Part shown: in pieces, positions 36,692-46,847 of the stretch
How positions within the stretch are numbered: position 1 is the first letter of the stretch
Layout: each line of letters starts with the position of its first letter
Source of the DNA: Taibaiella koreensis
Lineage (GTDB): Bacteria > Bacteroidota > Bacteroidia > Chitinophagales > Chitinophagaceae
Assembly (NCBI RefSeq): GCF_003545715.1
Contig: NZ_QVNU01000003.1
Location: forward strand, 620,001-684,000
Length of the DNA stretch: 64,000 nucleotides
Direction of reading: 5' to 3'
Notes under the pieces: generated by a model
The model's database searches: none
What the model was told of the DNA's origin: nothing
Seen by the model: the letters and a program-made list of their open reading frames with translations, nothing else
Position numbers and translations under genes: made by a program

Positions 36692-38926
36692 TTATCGTAA
36701 CATGTAGCGGATACCGGCAAAGCCCCGTATGCCCTGCAGGGGAGCGTAGTTGTATTCTGTGTCGAAGGTGTAGCCTTTGGGATTGCTCACCGGATCGTTG
36801 ACCTGCTTATCGAAAGGGTCGAAAGGACGCATAAAGGTTTCTTTCGGCACAAAGTTCAGCAGGTTCTTTACCCCGCCGTACAGTTCCAGCCCGCTACCTA
36901 TTTTTTTAGTCAACTGTATATTGGCCAGGCAGTATAAGGGAGAATATTCGGGGCGGTAGTCGTCTTTCTGCAGGGGCAGGCGCATGGGGCCGTTCAGCTG
37001 CCCGGTAAGATCAATGATCCAGCGGTAGGGGAGGGTGTAGGTAATGGCATAGTTGCCCGACCATTTCGGCGCAAAGAGCTGGTTGCTCCTCACCATGAGC
37101 CCGCTACCGGCATCGCGGTTCATCTGGTAGACGTCCATATAGGTGGCGCCGGCCATTATATGCAAAGGTATGCTGAAGGTCATGCTCAGGTTGAGCGAAA
37201 TGCCTTGGGATATGGCATGCCCGCTGAGGTTGCGGTAGAGGATCTTATTGGGATCGGTATTATAGTCGCCGGTAATCTTATTGGTGAAATAGCTGTAGAA
37301 AGCAGTCGCATCTACGTTGATAAAATTGTTGCCCAGCGGAAGTTGCAGCACATAGTTCAGGTTGCTGTTGTACGAACGTTCCGGCTTCAGGGCTTCTTCT
37401 ATTTCCACTTTCCGTGCACCAGTGAGCGCCGCATGATCCTCGGTGAAGAGATTGACTACCCTGAAACCGGTCCCGAAGCTGGCTCTCAGTGTATTCCGGT
37501 CGTCGGGCGACCATTTATAGGCCAGCCGGGGCGAATGAATAGCATGGTGCACTCTGTCGTAATCGAAGCGGTAACCCAGCAGCAGCTTGTGGCGTCGGTG
37601 CAGCGACCATTCGTCCTGGATAAACACACCGGGCAGCGGCGTGCGTGAAGGGGCGTCTTCGCCCGATACGGTAGCCGTGCCGGGTGTATTGTCGTTATAG
37701 TAAGTATAGCGGAAGGAGGCGCCTGCCAGTAAGCTGTGCCGTCCCCATTGTTTGTCCCAATAGAGCTGTGCGAAAGCCACTTTCTGGTCGGCCAGGAAGG
37801 GTACGGTACCGTAGTAGGAATCCTGGTGATGGCCGATCACCGAGAATTGCGTCATGATCTTTTCCTTTAAGGGCAGCTGGTATTGGCCTATCAGCTCCCA
37901 GCGGGATGTGTAAATGCTTTCGCCATAAATACTGTCGCTGCCCCGCCAGGCCCGGGACCAGTCCATCTGGCCACCCCAACGGTCTTCGTATACATAACGG
38001 GCGGCAATGCTGGCTACACGGTTGTCTATGCGTGTAAAATCCCATTTATTAAAGACCGATATCCTGTTTTGCAGCGTGACATCTGTAAAGCCGTCGTGGT
38101 TGCGGTCGTAAGGTTGCTGGTAGTTGTAGTAGCTGACGCCAAGCAAGGTTTGCACCTTGCCCATCCTGGCTTTGAAGGAAAGGTCGGTATTGTATTCCTG
38201 CCAGGAGGTAGCCATCAGGTCGACACTGAACCGGGGCGCATTCTGCGGCGACCGGGTAATCACATTGATGATACCGCCCATGGCCTCGCTGCCGTAGAGG
38301 GAGGCGGCCGGGCCCTTAACCACTTCCAGCCGTTCCACAATACTGTTGGGAATGCCGCTAAGGCCATATACAGTAGAGAGGGCGCTCACAATAGGCATAC
38401 CGTCGATCAGCACCAGGGTATAGGGGCCTTCCATGCCATTGATATGAATATCGCCGGTATTGCACACATTGCAATTGAGCTGCGGCCTTACGCCATTGAT
38501 CATGCCCACAGCATCGAAAAGCGAAGGGCTCGGATTCTTTTTAAAGAATTTAGGGGTAAATATCTCCACCGGGATGGGACTTTCGGCCCGGCTTACCGGT
38601 TTCAGAGTGCCGGTCACTACCACTTCGTCCAGTCCTTGCTGTGGCTTTAGCCGTATGGTCACTGCACCCGCCGGTTGGTCGGTCAGCATATCGTTATCAT
38701 ATCCTGTATAGGAAACGATCAGGGGATAAGTTGCCAGGCTATCGGTTGTCGTCAGGCTAAACCGTCCCCTGCCGTCGGTGAACACTGCCTTGTCCTTTCC
38801 CTGGACACGTACCGTGGCGCCCGGTAACGACTCGCCGCTACGGCTGTCTACTACCGTTCCGGAAAGTACCTGGGCTTTTACCTGTAGAGAGATTATGAGT
38901 AGTAGAAATGTTAATTTTGATTTCAT
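36692..38926 (-). CDS. TonB-dependent outer-membrane receptor
   Basis: 744 residues from ATG 38926 (MKSKLTFLLL); an in-frame start 21 bases earlier is possible. Signal peptide, then a CarboxypepD_reg-like domain (LSGTVVDSRSGESLPGATVR), the plug (~105-225; PYTLVLIDGMPIVSALSTVY, LEVVKGPAASLYGSEAMGG) and a 22-strand barrel ending GFAGIRYMLR. A Cys pair (LNCNVCNTGDIHI) in the plug is unusual but known in several metal-related receptors. Upstream lies a palindrome resembling DtxR-family operators, so iron or manganese regulation is likely and metal-chelate or haem uptake is the best guess. No partner transport genes are next to it. Confidence 0.92.
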   Translation of the reverse strand: MKSKLTFLLLIISLQVKAQVLSGTVVDSRSGESLPGATVRVQGKDKAVFTDGRGRFSLTTTDSLATYPLIVSYTGYDNDMLTDQPAGAVTIRLKPQQGLDEVVVTGTLKPVSRAESPIPVEIFTPKFFKKNPSPSLFDAVGMINGVRPQLNCNVCNTGDIHINGMEGPYTLVLIDGMPIVSALSTVYGLSGIPNSIVERLEVVKGPAASLYGSEAMGGIINVITRSPQNAPRFSVDLMATSWQEYNTDLSFKARMGKVQTLLGVSYYNYQQPYDRNHDGFTDVTLQNRISVFNKWDFTRIDNRVASIAARYVYEDRWGGQMDWSRAWRGSDSIYGESIYTSRWELIGQYQLPLKEKIMTQFSVIGHHQDSYYGTVPFLADQKVAFAQLYWDKQWGRHSLLAGASFRYTYYNDNTPGTATVSGEDAPSRTPLPGVFIQDEWSLHRRHKLLLGYRFDYDRVHHAIHSPRLAYKWSPDDRNTLRASFGTGFRVVNLFTEDHAALTGARKVEIEEALKPERSYNSNLNYVLQLPLGNNFINVDATAFYSYFTNKITGDYNTDPNKILYRNLSGHAISQGISLNLSMTFSIPLHIMAGATYMDVYQMNRDAGSGLMVRSNQLFAPKWSGNYAITYTLPYRWIIDLTGQLNGPMRLPLQKDDYRPEYSPLYCLANIQLTKKIGSGLELYGGVKNLLNFVPKETFMRPFDPFDKQVNDPVSNPKGYTFDTEYNYAPLQGIRGFAGIRYMLR

Positions 38927-38959
38927 TGATTTTATTTCTTTTTGCAAAGGAAATAAAAA

Positions 38960-38975
38960 TTTAGATTAGTCTAAA
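38960..38975. promoter_or_regulatory. Palindrome resembling a DtxR/MntR-family operator
   Basis: TTTAGA-TTAG-TCTAAA is a 16-base inverted repeat, 34 bases upstream of the TonB receptor start. The core TTAGnTTAGnCTAA coincides with the core of known DtxR/IdeR boxes. It sits in the divergent region and may also affect the gene at 39048. Confidence 0.5.
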
Positions 38976-39023
38976 ATAATTTTTAAGAATTTTTTGAAAC
39001 GCCTCGCTTGCATCGGAATACCT

Positions 39024-39031
39024 AGCTTTGT
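39024..39031 (+). promoter_or_regulatory. -7 promoter box for the transglutaminase-like gene
   Basis: TAGCTTTG matches TAnnTTTG, 16 bases before ATG 39048. It excludes the longer frame opening at 38994. Confidence 0.55.
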
Positions 39032-39047
39032 AAGGCAAGGAAGAAAA

Positions 39048-39611
39048 ATGATATTCAATTTCAGGATAAGCCATAACGGACCAGTTTCGGATCAGTTCTG
39101 GCTCAGGGAAACAGCAGACTTTCAGCAGGCGGCGGCCTGGGTGCGGCAATTGCCTTATCGCCGTAACCAGGCCAGGTTAGATCCGCTGGTGCTGTTCCTG
39201 GAGGGATATGGTACCTGCAGCACCAAGCACGCAGCGCTGCGCCGGCTGGCCGGAGAGCAGCAGCAGGATGGGGTACAGCTCTGCATGGGCATGTTCAGGA
39301 TGAACAGGGACAATACACCGCGGGTAGCTGCAGTGCTGGACCGTTACGGCCTTGCCTATATTCCTGAGGCGCATAATTACCTGCGCATCGACGGCGCCAT
39401 ATACGATGCTACGCGACCCGGCGCCAGTGCTGCCGATTTTGAACCGGAGCTGATGGAGGAGTGTATCATCAGTCCGGATCAGATTGGCGAGTTTAAGGTG
39501 AATTATCATAAAATGTTTATCAACCGCTGGCTGGAGCAAATGGCGCTGCCCTACAATGCCGGTGCGCTATGGACGATCAGAGAAGCCTGCATCGCCGCTT
39601 TGTCCCGTTAA
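39048..39611 (+). CDS. Transglutaminase-like cysteine protein (cytoplasmic)
   Basis: 187 residues from ATG 39048 (MIFNFRISHN). No signal peptide. A transglutaminase-type catalytic triad is visible: Cys57 in GYGTCSTKHAAL, His109 in IPEAHNYLRI and Asp120 in AIYDATRPG, with the usual spacing. Proteins of this fold act as amidases, peptidases or cross-linking enzymes; substrate unknown. It is transcribed away from the TonB receptor and starts 14 bases before the hydrolase gene, measured from its stop at 39611 to ATG 39625, so the two form an operon. Confidence 0.8.
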   Translation: MIFNFRISHNGPVSDQFWLRETADFQQAAAWVRQLPYRRNQARLDPLVLFLEGYGTCSTKHAALRRLAGEQQQDGVQLCMGMFRMNRDNTPRVAAVLDRYGLAYIPEAHNYLRIDGAIYDATRPGASAADFEPELMEECIISPDQIGEFKVNYHKMFINRWLEQMALPYNAGALWTIREACIAALSR

Positions 39612-39624
39612 ATACCGATCGTTT

Positions 39625-40347
39625 ATGAGGTGTCTCTGTGTTTTCTTTCTTTGTTTTTTCTTAATGAGCAATCTTTCGAACGCCCGGCTGCCGGAGCCCG
39701 GGCAAAAGACGATCTATCTCTTCAGCGGTCTTGGCGCCGATTACCACGCTTTTGGCCGGCTGAGCCTCCCAGGCTATCACCTGGTCTATATCCGGTGGAT
39801 CAGGCCTGAGAAAGGAGAAAGCATGGCGCAGTATGCAGGTCGTCTGCGCAGCCAGATCACGGTACCCCGTCCTATACTGATCGGACTTTCTTTCGGAGGG
39901 ATGATAGCCGTCGAGGTGGCTAAGCAACTGCCGGCAGAGAAGATCGTATTGATCTCTTCGGCCAAGACCAGGAGCGATCTTGCCGCAGGCGCCAATTTTT
40001 TCTTCAAATGGAAGCTATACCGGTATATTCCCGGGCAGCTGCTGCAACAGTCCAATTTTATTGTCAATAAACTCTTTGGCGCCGAGACAGCTTCCGATAA
40101 GGAAGTGCTGGGCGCTATACTGGAAGATACCGACGTACCCTTCTTCCGCTGGGCCATGGACAATATCGTTCATTGGGATAATGAGACCATACCGCCACAT
40201 CTCATCCATATTCACGGCACCGCCGACAGGATCATTCCTTTCAGCGCTGTAAAGGCCGATTATGCCATCGAAGGCGGCGGACACCTGATGGTCCTGAACC
40301 GTGCCGATACGATTAGCAGGATCATCCTCGATTTCCTTCATTCTTAA
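39625..40347 (+). CDS. Alpha/beta hydrolase, exported
   Basis: 240 residues from ATG 39625 ([12 protein letters not shown]); the open frame begins at 39556 inside the previous gene. Signal peptide to about residue 20. The fold's markers are clear: oxyanion region [13 protein letters not shown], nucleophile elbow [12 protein letters not shown] (Ser), acid in [11 protein letters not shown] (Asp) and histidine in [12 protein letters not shown]. Esterase, lipase or peptidase activity cannot be told apart by eye. Second gene of the transglutaminase-like operon, with the YyaL-like gene 23 bases downstream. Confidence 0.85.
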   Translation: MRCLCVFFLCFFLMSNLSNARLPEPGQKTIYLFSGLGADYHAFGRLSLPGYHLVYIRWIRPEKGESMAQYAGRLRSQITVPRPILIGLSFGGMIAVEVAKQLPAEKIVLISSAKTRSDLAAGANFFFKWKLYRYIPGQLLQQSNFIVNKLFGAETASDKEVLGAILEDTDVPFFRWAMDNIVHWDNETIPPHLIHIHGTADRIIPFSAVKADYAIEGGGHLMVLNRADTISRIILDFLHS

Positions 40348-40370
40348 TACCAACTTACATTTATACGACT

Positions 40371-42440
40371 ATGTCCAACCGATTGCAATATGAGAGCAGC
40401 CCTTATTTACAGCAGCACGCCAATAACCCTGTCGACTGGTATCCCTGGGGCGACGAAGCCTTTGAGAGGGCGGCAAGGGAGCATAAGCCTGTGCTGGTCA
40501 GCATCGGTTATTCGGCATGCCACTGGTGCCATGTGATGGAACATGAGAGCTTTGAAGATCCTGGGGTCGCCGCATTCATGAACGAGCATTTTGTGAACAT
40601 AAAGGTGGACCGGGAAGAGCATCCCGATGTAGACCACCTGTATATGGATGCTTTACAGGCAATGACGGGATCGGGCGGCTGGCCGCTCAATATGTTCGTT
40701 ACGCCGGATCGTAAGCCTTTTTACGGGGGCACTTATTTTCCGCCGGAGCAGCGCTATGGCCGCAGCTCCTGGCGGCAGCTGCTTGAAGCGTTGCGCCAGG
40801 CCTGGCTGGAAAAACCGGAAGAGATACGGCTACAATCGGAGCAAATGCTGCAGCACCTGCGGCAGGCCTCACAGGTCGCCGCGGCTACAGGAGCGGAAGA
40901 AGAGCTAAGCCTGGCCCTGGTCGATACCATCGCGGACAACCTGCTGCAGCAGGCCGATAAGGAAGACGGAGGCTTTGGCCCCGCGCCTAAATTCCCGGCA
41001 ACCGGATCGATCCGGTACCTGCTGGAGTACTGGCATTACCACCGGGAGCGACAGCCCGAACGCGCAGCAGCAGCACTGGAGCAGGCTTTGCTCAGCCTGG
41101 ACAAGATGATCGCCGGGGGTATCTACGACCAGGTAGGTGGCGGCTTTGCGCGGTATGCAACCGACAGGGAATGGCTGGTCCCGCACTTTGAGAAAATGCT
41201 TTATGATAATGCATTACTGGTAATCCTGCTTTGCGATGCTTATCGCCTTACCGGGAATCCGGTATATGGCGAGGTGATCAGGGAAACCATCGCTTTCTGC
41301 TACAGGGAACTGGGCTTTGCCGATACGGGTGGCTTCTGGTGTGCGCTGGACGCCGATTCGGAAGGCGAGGAAGGGAAATTCTACACCTGGACTATAGAAG
41401 AATGGCAAGCGATAACACCTGGTATCCATCCGGCTGTGGCGCAGTATTTCGGTGTAACGGAAGCCGGGAACTGGGAAGGGACCAATATCCTGAACCAGGC
41501 CGTGCCCGCGACCGTGGTGATGGAGACCTTTTCGTTAACGCCAGATGAATGGCATGTTTTGTTACAACAGGCTAAAGAGGTGCTGTATGCTTCACGAAGC
41601 TGCCGGGAACGGCCAGGCACCGACGACAAGCAGCTTTTGTCCTGGAATGCGCTGATGAATATTGCCCTGGTGGAAGCTTCCCTGGCCCTGGATGATGCCG
41701 GCTATCTTGACGATGCAGGGAAGCATATGGCCTGGATGCTGAAGCATTTCAAGCGGGAAGACAGCAGCCTGGCACATGTATTCAAAGATGGCATTGCCCG
41801 TATTGCCGGAAAGCTGGACGACTATGCTTACCTGGTGAAGGCCCTCTGCCGCCTGGCTACTGTAGACGGAGCAACGCAATGGCTACAGGAAGCGGAGGAA
41901 CTGATGCGCTATACAGATCGTTACTTCCTGCAGGAGGACAACCGGTTTTATTACTTTTCTTCGTCGGTGCAATCTGATATCCTGGTGCGGAAGACCGAGC
42001 TTTACGATGACGCCACGCCCTCGGCCAATGCGGTAATGATGGAAAACCTGTGGCTGATGGGCAACCTATACGAAAACGGAGGCTGGACTGCCCGCAGTGA
42101 GGCCATGTTGTATGCCATGAAACAGACGGTAATGCGTTACCCCGGCTCTTTTGCCCGCTGGGCTGTCTTCCTGCAGCAGTACCAGGTGGGGCTGATGCAG
42201 CTGGTCATTGCCGGTCCGGCAGCGCAACAAGCGCTGATCGCATGGAACAAAGCGTATGTCCCCGAAGTGGCGGCAGTAGCGGTAGCAGAGGACTACGCGA
42301 GCCTGCCTGCGGCTAAGGGTAAATTCAAGCCTGGTTTCGACTATTATTATTTATGTTCCGGGATGAGCTGTCTCCCGCCGGTAACCACACAGGAAGCTGT
42401 GATAGCGCTGCTGGAAAAACGACGGACCGGCGGGCGCTAA
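40371..42440 (+). CDS. YyaL/SSP411-type protein: DUF255 thioredoxin-like domain plus (alpha/alpha)6 barrel
   Basis: 689 residues, full length. Begins [18 protein letters not shown] and [11 protein letters not shown], the fixed start of DUF255. The redox-type motif is CHWC (Cys50/Cys53) in [38 protein letters not shown] and [10 protein letters not shown] follow. From ~200 the protein is a six-hairpin glycosidase/epimerase-like barrel ([34 protein letters not shown]). The bacterial family is called YyaL; the mammalian homolog is SPATA20. Role is not established: a thiol/redox or sugar-related function has been proposed from the domains. Probably the third gene of the operon from 39048. Confidence 0.93.
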   Translation: MSNRLQYESSPYLQQHANNPVDWYPWGDEAFERAAREHKPVLVSIGYSACHWCHVMEHESFEDPGVAAFMNEHFVNIKVDREEHPDVDHLYMDALQAMTGSGGWPLNMFVTPDRKPFYGGTYFPPEQRYGRSSWRQLLEALRQAWLEKPEEIRLQSEQMLQHLRQASQVAAATGAEEELSLALVDTIADNLLQQADKEDGGFGPAPKFPATGSIRYLLEYWHYHRERQPERAAAALEQALLSLDKMIAGGIYDQVGGGFARYATDREWLVPHFEKMLYDNALLVILLCDAYRLTGNPVYGEVIRETIAFCYRELGFADTGGFWCALDADSEGEEGKFYTWTIEEWQAITPGIHPAVAQYFGVTEAGNWEGTNILNQAVPATVVMETFSLTPDEWHVLLQQAKEVLYASRSCRERPGTDDKQLLSWNALMNIALVEASLALDDAGYLDDAGKHMAWMLKHFKREDSSLAHVFKDGIARIAGKLDDYAYLVKALCRLATVDGATQWLQEAEELMRYTDRYFLQEDNRFYYFSSSVQSDILVRKTELYDDATPSANAVMMENLWLMGNLYENGGWTARSEAMLYAMKQTVMRYPGSFARWAVFLQQYQVGLMQLVIAGPAAQQALIAWNKAYVPEVAAVAVAEDYASLPAAKGKFKPGFDYYYLCSGMSCLPPVTTQEAVIALLEKRRTGGR

Positions 42441-42960
42441 GATCATACCCGGCCGGGCCGGAAGATGCTATTCCGGCGCTTTCAGACAAAATATGTTCCA
42501 AACAGTTGTTTTGAAAAAAAAAAATTCTTTATTTAGCCCTCCGTTTCAACATAACTGTGTAGGAAAAGCAAAAAAAAATTAACGGTATTGTTGCATTTTC
42601 AAAAAATTATTTGAATATTGTGACCCGTTGCAGAAAATCACGTGGTAACCGAATGTGAGCAGGAGCAGTGTATTGTAAGGAAACGGGAAGAGGAAGAAAT
42701 ATATTGTGGAGGGGCATATTGTAAGGGGGATCAGGAACATTCCACACCAAACAAACAGACGGCCGGAAGGTAAAAGAACGAAAAAGCCTTTTTTTCATTC
42801 AGAGGTTTATTTTTCAAAACTTTGATTATCTTTCGTGCAAAATTGACCAGGTATCTCTTTATCAGTATTGATAAGATCATACATTACTTTAAAACACGGC
42901 AATGATTGCTTTTATATACAGGAGGGCAAATCTGAAACCGAAATGTATGGAGCAATAACA
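42441..42960. other. Non-coding region before the gldKLMN operon
   Basis: 520 AT-rich bases. The best promoter candidate is TATCTTTCG at 42827-42835, one base away from TAnnTTTG, about 130 bases before the chosen gldK start. In-frame extension of gldK to TTG 42868 is possible but lacks support. A 63-codon minus-strand frame (42607-42798) has no recognisable features. Nothing else stands out. Confidence 0.5.
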
Positions 42961-44259
42961 ATGACAAAAAACACACAGATGAAACAACTCTCCCTGAGTA
43001 TTGCCACAGTGGCTATGGCTATGTTCGCTGCCAGTTGCGGACAGCCTACATCGCAAGGTCAGTTAGTGGGCGACTATTCTAACAGAATGAATTATAAAGC
43101 CCCTACACCGGTTGGTATGGTTTTCGTAGAAGCAGGTGTACTGAAATCAGGCTACAGCGATCAGGATATTCAGAATTCTATGGATGCGCCGATCCGTACA
43201 TTTAACATGACCGGCTTCTACATGGATGCTACCGAGATCACGAATGCGGAATATCGCCAGTTTACCAACTGGGTTCGCGACTCCATCGCGCATACGATAT
43301 TGGGAGATTTTAAAGATAACGACGATGGTACCCAGAGCATCGATTGGGCCAATCGTTTGAAGTGGTCTGATGCCGATGTTCAGGATCAGCTGATGGGTAT
43401 GTTTATCGATGCCGGACAAACCGGTACCGGTAAAAAAGAACTGGATGTTTCCAAGCTTGAGTATTTCAGCCGTAAATTTGATCTGGAAGGCTCTATTATG
43501 AATCCTGGTCAGCCCCGTACGAGCTTTGAGATTAAGAAGTCGGTTAAGGTGTATCCCGACACCACGGTTTGGCTGAAGCAGTTTGCTTATTCCAACAATG
43601 AGCCGATTACCCGTCAATACAACTGGTTCCCTGCTTTCGACGAATATCCTGTAGTAGGTGTGAACTGGATCCAGGCCAATGCCTTCTGTAACTGGCGTAC
43701 CATGCTGTGGAAAGGAGAGCGCGAAAAACGCAAGCTTTACTTTGAAGGCGAATTCCAGCTGCCTACAGAAAGCCAGTGGGAATGGGCTGCACGTGGTGGT
43801 CGTCAATTGTCTCCCTATCCCTGGGGCGGACCATACACTATGAATCAGAAAGGTTGCTACCTGGCCAACTTTAAACCCGATCGTGGCGATTACTCTGCCG
43901 ATGGTGGTCTGTATACCGTGAGAGCCAATGCTTACTGGCCCAACGATTACGGTCTGTACAACATGTCTGGCAACGTGGCCGAATGGACCCGTTCCATCTA
44001 TGTAAGAGATGCATACAATGTCAATATGCTGTCCGACATGAATCCTGATATCAGGGCTCGTCTCAGCGAAACCGACCCCGCCTGGCAGCGCAGGGTAGTG
44101 GTTAAAGGCGGCAGCTGGAGGGATCCCGCTCCTTACCTGAATGTAAGCTATCGTGACTATGAATATGCGGATACCGCCAAAGCGTATATCGGTTTCCGTT
44201 GTGTATATGAGCAGGTTTACGGAGGCATCACCAATAACAATGGCAGGGCTTCCAGATAA
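42961..44259 (+). CDS. gldK: Gliding motility / T9SS lipoprotein GldK
   Basis: 432 residues from ATG 42961 (MTKNTQMKQLSL); ATG 42943 or 42979 are also possible. Lipoprotein signal with lipobox AASC. The body is a formylglycine-generating-enzyme-like (FGE-sulfatase/SUMF1) domain: VGMVFVEAGVLKSGYS, FYMDATEITNAEYRQFTNW, FPAFDEYPVVGVNWIQANAF, LPTESQWEWAARGG, NMSGNVAEWTRSIYV, VVKGGSWRDPAPYL. GldK (PorK) forms, with GldN, the periplasmic ring of the T9SS under the outer membrane. First gene of gldKLMN, the invariant order in this phylum. Confidence 0.95.
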   Translation: MTKNTQMKQLSLSIATVAMAMFAASCGQPTSQGQLVGDYSNRMNYKAPTPVGMVFVEAGVLKSGYSDQDIQNSMDAPIRTFNMTGFYMDATEITNAEYRQFTNWVRDSIAHTILGDFKDNDDGTQSIDWANRLKWSDADVQDQLMGMFIDAGQTGTGKKELDVSKLEYFSRKFDLEGSIMNPGQPRTSFEIKKSVKVYPDTTVWLKQFAYSNNEPITRQYNWFPAFDEYPVVGVNWIQANAFCNWRTMLWKGEREKRKLYFEGEFQLPTESQWEWAARGGRQLSPYPWGGPYTMNQKGCYLANFKPDRGDYSADGGLYTVRANAYWPNDYGLYNMSGNVAEWTRSIYVRDAYNVNMLSDMNPDIRARLSETDPAWQRRVVVKGGSWRDPAPYLNVSYRDYEYADTAKAYIGFRCVYEQVYGGITNNNGRASR

Positions 44260-44331
44260 GTGGGTTTGTTGCGGCGTGGATTCTATTTAATTATCATCTA
44301 ATTTCAATCGTAAAAAAACAATTAAAAAGAA

Positions 44332-45174
44332 ATGGGCTCAATATCTTTGTTTTTTGAAACCAAGCAAGGTAAATACATTAAAAATCTGATCATCGGTGTA
44401 GGTGCGGGCGTAGTACTTTTGGGTGCTCTCTTTAAAATCCAGCACTGGGAAGGCGCAAGTCTGATGCTTACTGTGGGTATGTGTACTGAGGCGTTCATCT
44501 TCTGTTTGCTGGGTATTCTTCCTCCGCATAAAGATTACTACTGGGAGCGCTACTATCCCAACCTGGACGAAAATCCCCATGTTGAAGCGTATAAGAAAGG
44601 CCTGAAGTTCAAGCCACCAGTGTCTGCCTTGGGCGAATCTGCCGGCGGTGGAAGCAACGCGACAGCATCGCTGGATAAATTGCTGGACGACGCCAACATC
44701 AACGCGCCTAACCTGAAACGCCTGAATGAGAATTTCCAACGTTTCGGTCAAACAGTAGAGCAGATGAAAGACATCACCGATGTTACTGCCGCTACCGGTA
44801 CCTATTCTCAAAGCGCCCGCGAAGCTGCCGACGCCCTGGGACAAATGAAGAATACCTTCATTGGCGCTACAAACACATTGCAATCCTTTAATAATGCTGC
44901 CGACAGTACGGCACAATTCCATCAGCAAGTGCAGGTATTGTCTAAAAACCTGGGTTCGCTGAACCAGATCTATGAGGTAGAGCTTCAGGATGCTAACAAT
45001 CACCTGAAGGCGATGAACAAATTCTACAGCAACCTGGTAAACGCTTCCGATGCTATGGCATCCAGCGCTTCCGATGCCGTAGCTGCTAAAGAGCAGATCG
45101 CGACCCTGTCTAAGAACCTGGCACAGCTGAATAACATCTACGGTAACATGCTGAGCGCTATGCAAGGCCGCTAA
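44332..45174 (+). CDS. gldL: T9SS motor protein GldL
   Basis: 280 residues. Two membrane helices near the N-terminus (~17-35 and ~42-62) with the characteristic GALFKIQHWEGASLMLTVGM between and within them, and a glutamate in helix 2 (Glu53, CTEAFIFCLLG), the residue used to couple proton flow in GldL/PorL. A long cytoplasmic helical region rich in Asn/Ala heptads follows (~110-280). With GldM it forms the inner-membrane proton-driven motor of the T9SS and gliding. 72 bases after gldK. Confidence 0.97.
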   Translation: MGSISLFFETKQGKYIKNLIIGVGAGVVLLGALFKIQHWEGASLMLTVGMCTEAFIFCLLGILPPHKDYYWERYYPNLDENPHVEAYKKGLKFKPPVSALGESAGGGSNATASLDKLLDDANINAPNLKRLNENFQRFGQTVEQMKDITDVTAATGTYSQSAREAADALGQMKNTFIGATNTLQSFNNAADSTAQFHQQVQVLSKNLGSLNQIYEVELQDANNHLKAMNKFYSNLVNASDAMASSASDAVAAKEQIATLSKNLAQLNNIYGNMLSAMQGR

Positions 45175-45275
45175 GTACCGGTGGTGTATTGTTAACCCAC
45201 AACTATGGAGCCTTCCGGAAATACCGGCCGGGCTTCCTGTAAAAAAGTTTTTAAAACAATAGAAAAAGTTAAAGG

Positions 45276-46823
45276 ATGGCTTTACCTAAAGATCCCCGGC
45301 AGTTGATGATCAACCTGATGTATTTGGTGTTGACAGCCATGCTTGCCTTAAATATTACCAAGGAGGTCCTTACGGCCTTCATGACCATCAATGGGAGTAT
45401 CGAGAAATCCAATACCACGATCATCGATAAAAACAACGCCTTTTATAAGTCTTTTGATGAAGCGGAAGCAAGTTCTGACCGCGCAAAAGTGAAACCGTAT
45501 AACGATAAGGCGAAAGAGATCAAAGCGAAATCTGAAGAACTGTACAAATTCTTGGATACCTGGAAAGAAGATATCATTACGAAATCAGGAGGCTGGGATA
45601 TCGTGAACGGGATAAAGGAAATTAAAAGTCCCGAAGATATCAATACGCCAACTATGCTGCTTGTGGAAGAGAAGAAGGGCGATGATATCAAAAAAAGGCT
45701 TACAGAATTCAGTCAATATGTACTGGAACGCGTGGAAAACCCTGCTGATAAAGACCGTCTGACAAAGCAGATTCCGATCCAGATCAAGGATCTGCCCAAA
45801 ACAGAAGACAATCCGAATGGCGACTGGACCTATGGCACTTTCCACAACATCCCTGTAGTGGCTTCGGTAGCGATGTTCTCCAAGTTTCAGAACGACGTGA
45901 AGAATACGGAATCCATGGTGCTCGATTACCTGGCTTCCCAGGTTTATCTGAAAGACATCAAAATCGATGCATTTGTTCCGATGGCGACGCCTAATACCAG
46001 CTACGCATTGGAAGGTCAGGAGATAGAAGCGACACTTGTTCTGGCTGCTTATAATAAGAATATCAATCCCAGGATCACTTCTTCAGCCGGAGCTGTTAGT
46101 GTCAAAGAAGGTGTCGGTACGCTTAAATTTAAAGCTTCCGGAGCAGGCCCCAAAACGGTCAATGGCGTCATGACTATGGAGACCAACGGAGAAATTAAAA
46201 ACTATCCTTACAAGTTTAACTACACGGTGGGTTCTGCCGGCGCCTCTTTGCAGCTGGATAAGATGAACGTAATGTATATTGGCGTACCGAACCCTATGAC
46301 ACTTTCCGCTTCGGGTTATAATATCGAAGATGTAAAGCCCGTAATGCCCTGGGCCGAGCTGACCAGCACCGGCAAAGGCAAATATGAGGCCAAAGTGAAC
46401 AAGCAGGGTACCTTTGACTATACGATTGCGGCATCTGGTCGCGGTGGTAGCACAGGCGGTACGGTCAGCAGCGGCAAGATCAGGGTGAAGTACATCCCTG
46501 CGCCTACGGCTACTGTGGGCGGTATCTCAAGTGGAAAAATGGAGACTGCCAAAGCGAAGGCCCAGCAAGGGGTGATTGCCAAACTGGAAAACTTCGATTT
46601 CGACACCCGCTTTGAAGTGCTGAGCTTCCGCTTTGCTTACATACCCAGGAATGGAGAATACGGTGAGGCTGAGAATCCGGGCGGCGCCAGGTTTAATGCT
46701 GCTGTACGGGCATATATGGATCGTTCGAAACCTGGTGATAAATGGATATTTGAGAACATCAAGGTAAAAGGTCCTGACGGCCGGGTACAGACCGTAAACT
46801 CGATAACAATAACGTTGATTTAA
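45276..46823 (+). CDS. gldM: T9SS motor protein GldM
   Basis: 515 residues. Short cytoplasmic start (MALPKDPRQ with Arg8), a single membrane helix (LMINLMYLVLTAMLALNI) and a long periplasmic part. The first periplasmic domain (~35-220) is helical; the later domains are beta-rich (AYNKNINPRITSSAGAV, VMYIGVPNPMTLSASGYN, VKVKYI-like strands) and end in RVQTVNSITITL. GldM dimers run through the GldL ring and reach GldK/GldN across the periplasm to transmit motor force. Third gene of the operon, 101 bases after gldL. Confidence 0.97.
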   Translation: MALPKDPRQLMINLMYLVLTAMLALNITKEVLTAFMTINGSIEKSNTTIIDKNNAFYKSFDEAEASSDRAKVKPYNDKAKEIKAKSEELYKFLDTWKEDIITKSGGWDIVNGIKEIKSPEDINTPTMLLVEEKKGDDIKKRLTEFSQYVLERVENPADKDRLTKQIPIQIKDLPKTEDNPNGDWTYGTFHNIPVVASVAMFSKFQNDVKNTESMVLDYLASQVYLKDIKIDAFVPMATPNTSYALEGQEIEATLVLAAYNKNINPRITSSAGAVSVKEGVGTLKFKASGAGPKTVNGVMTMETNGEIKNYPYKFNYTVGSAGASLQLDKMNVMYIGVPNPMTLSASGYNIEDVKPVMPWAELTSTGKGKYEAKVNKQGTFDYTIAASGRGGSTGGTVSSGKIRVKYIPAPTATVGGISSGKMETAKAKAQQGVIAKLENFDFDTRFEVLSFRFAYIPRNGEYGEAENPGGARFNAAVRAYMDRSKPGDKWIFENIKVKGPDGRVQTVNSITITLI

Positions 46824-46847
46824 TTATTCTTAATAAATTTAGGGAAC

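Noticed and set aside
42607-42798. 63-codon minus-strand frame before gldK
   Set aside because: No homology pattern, no promoter, AT-rich spacer.
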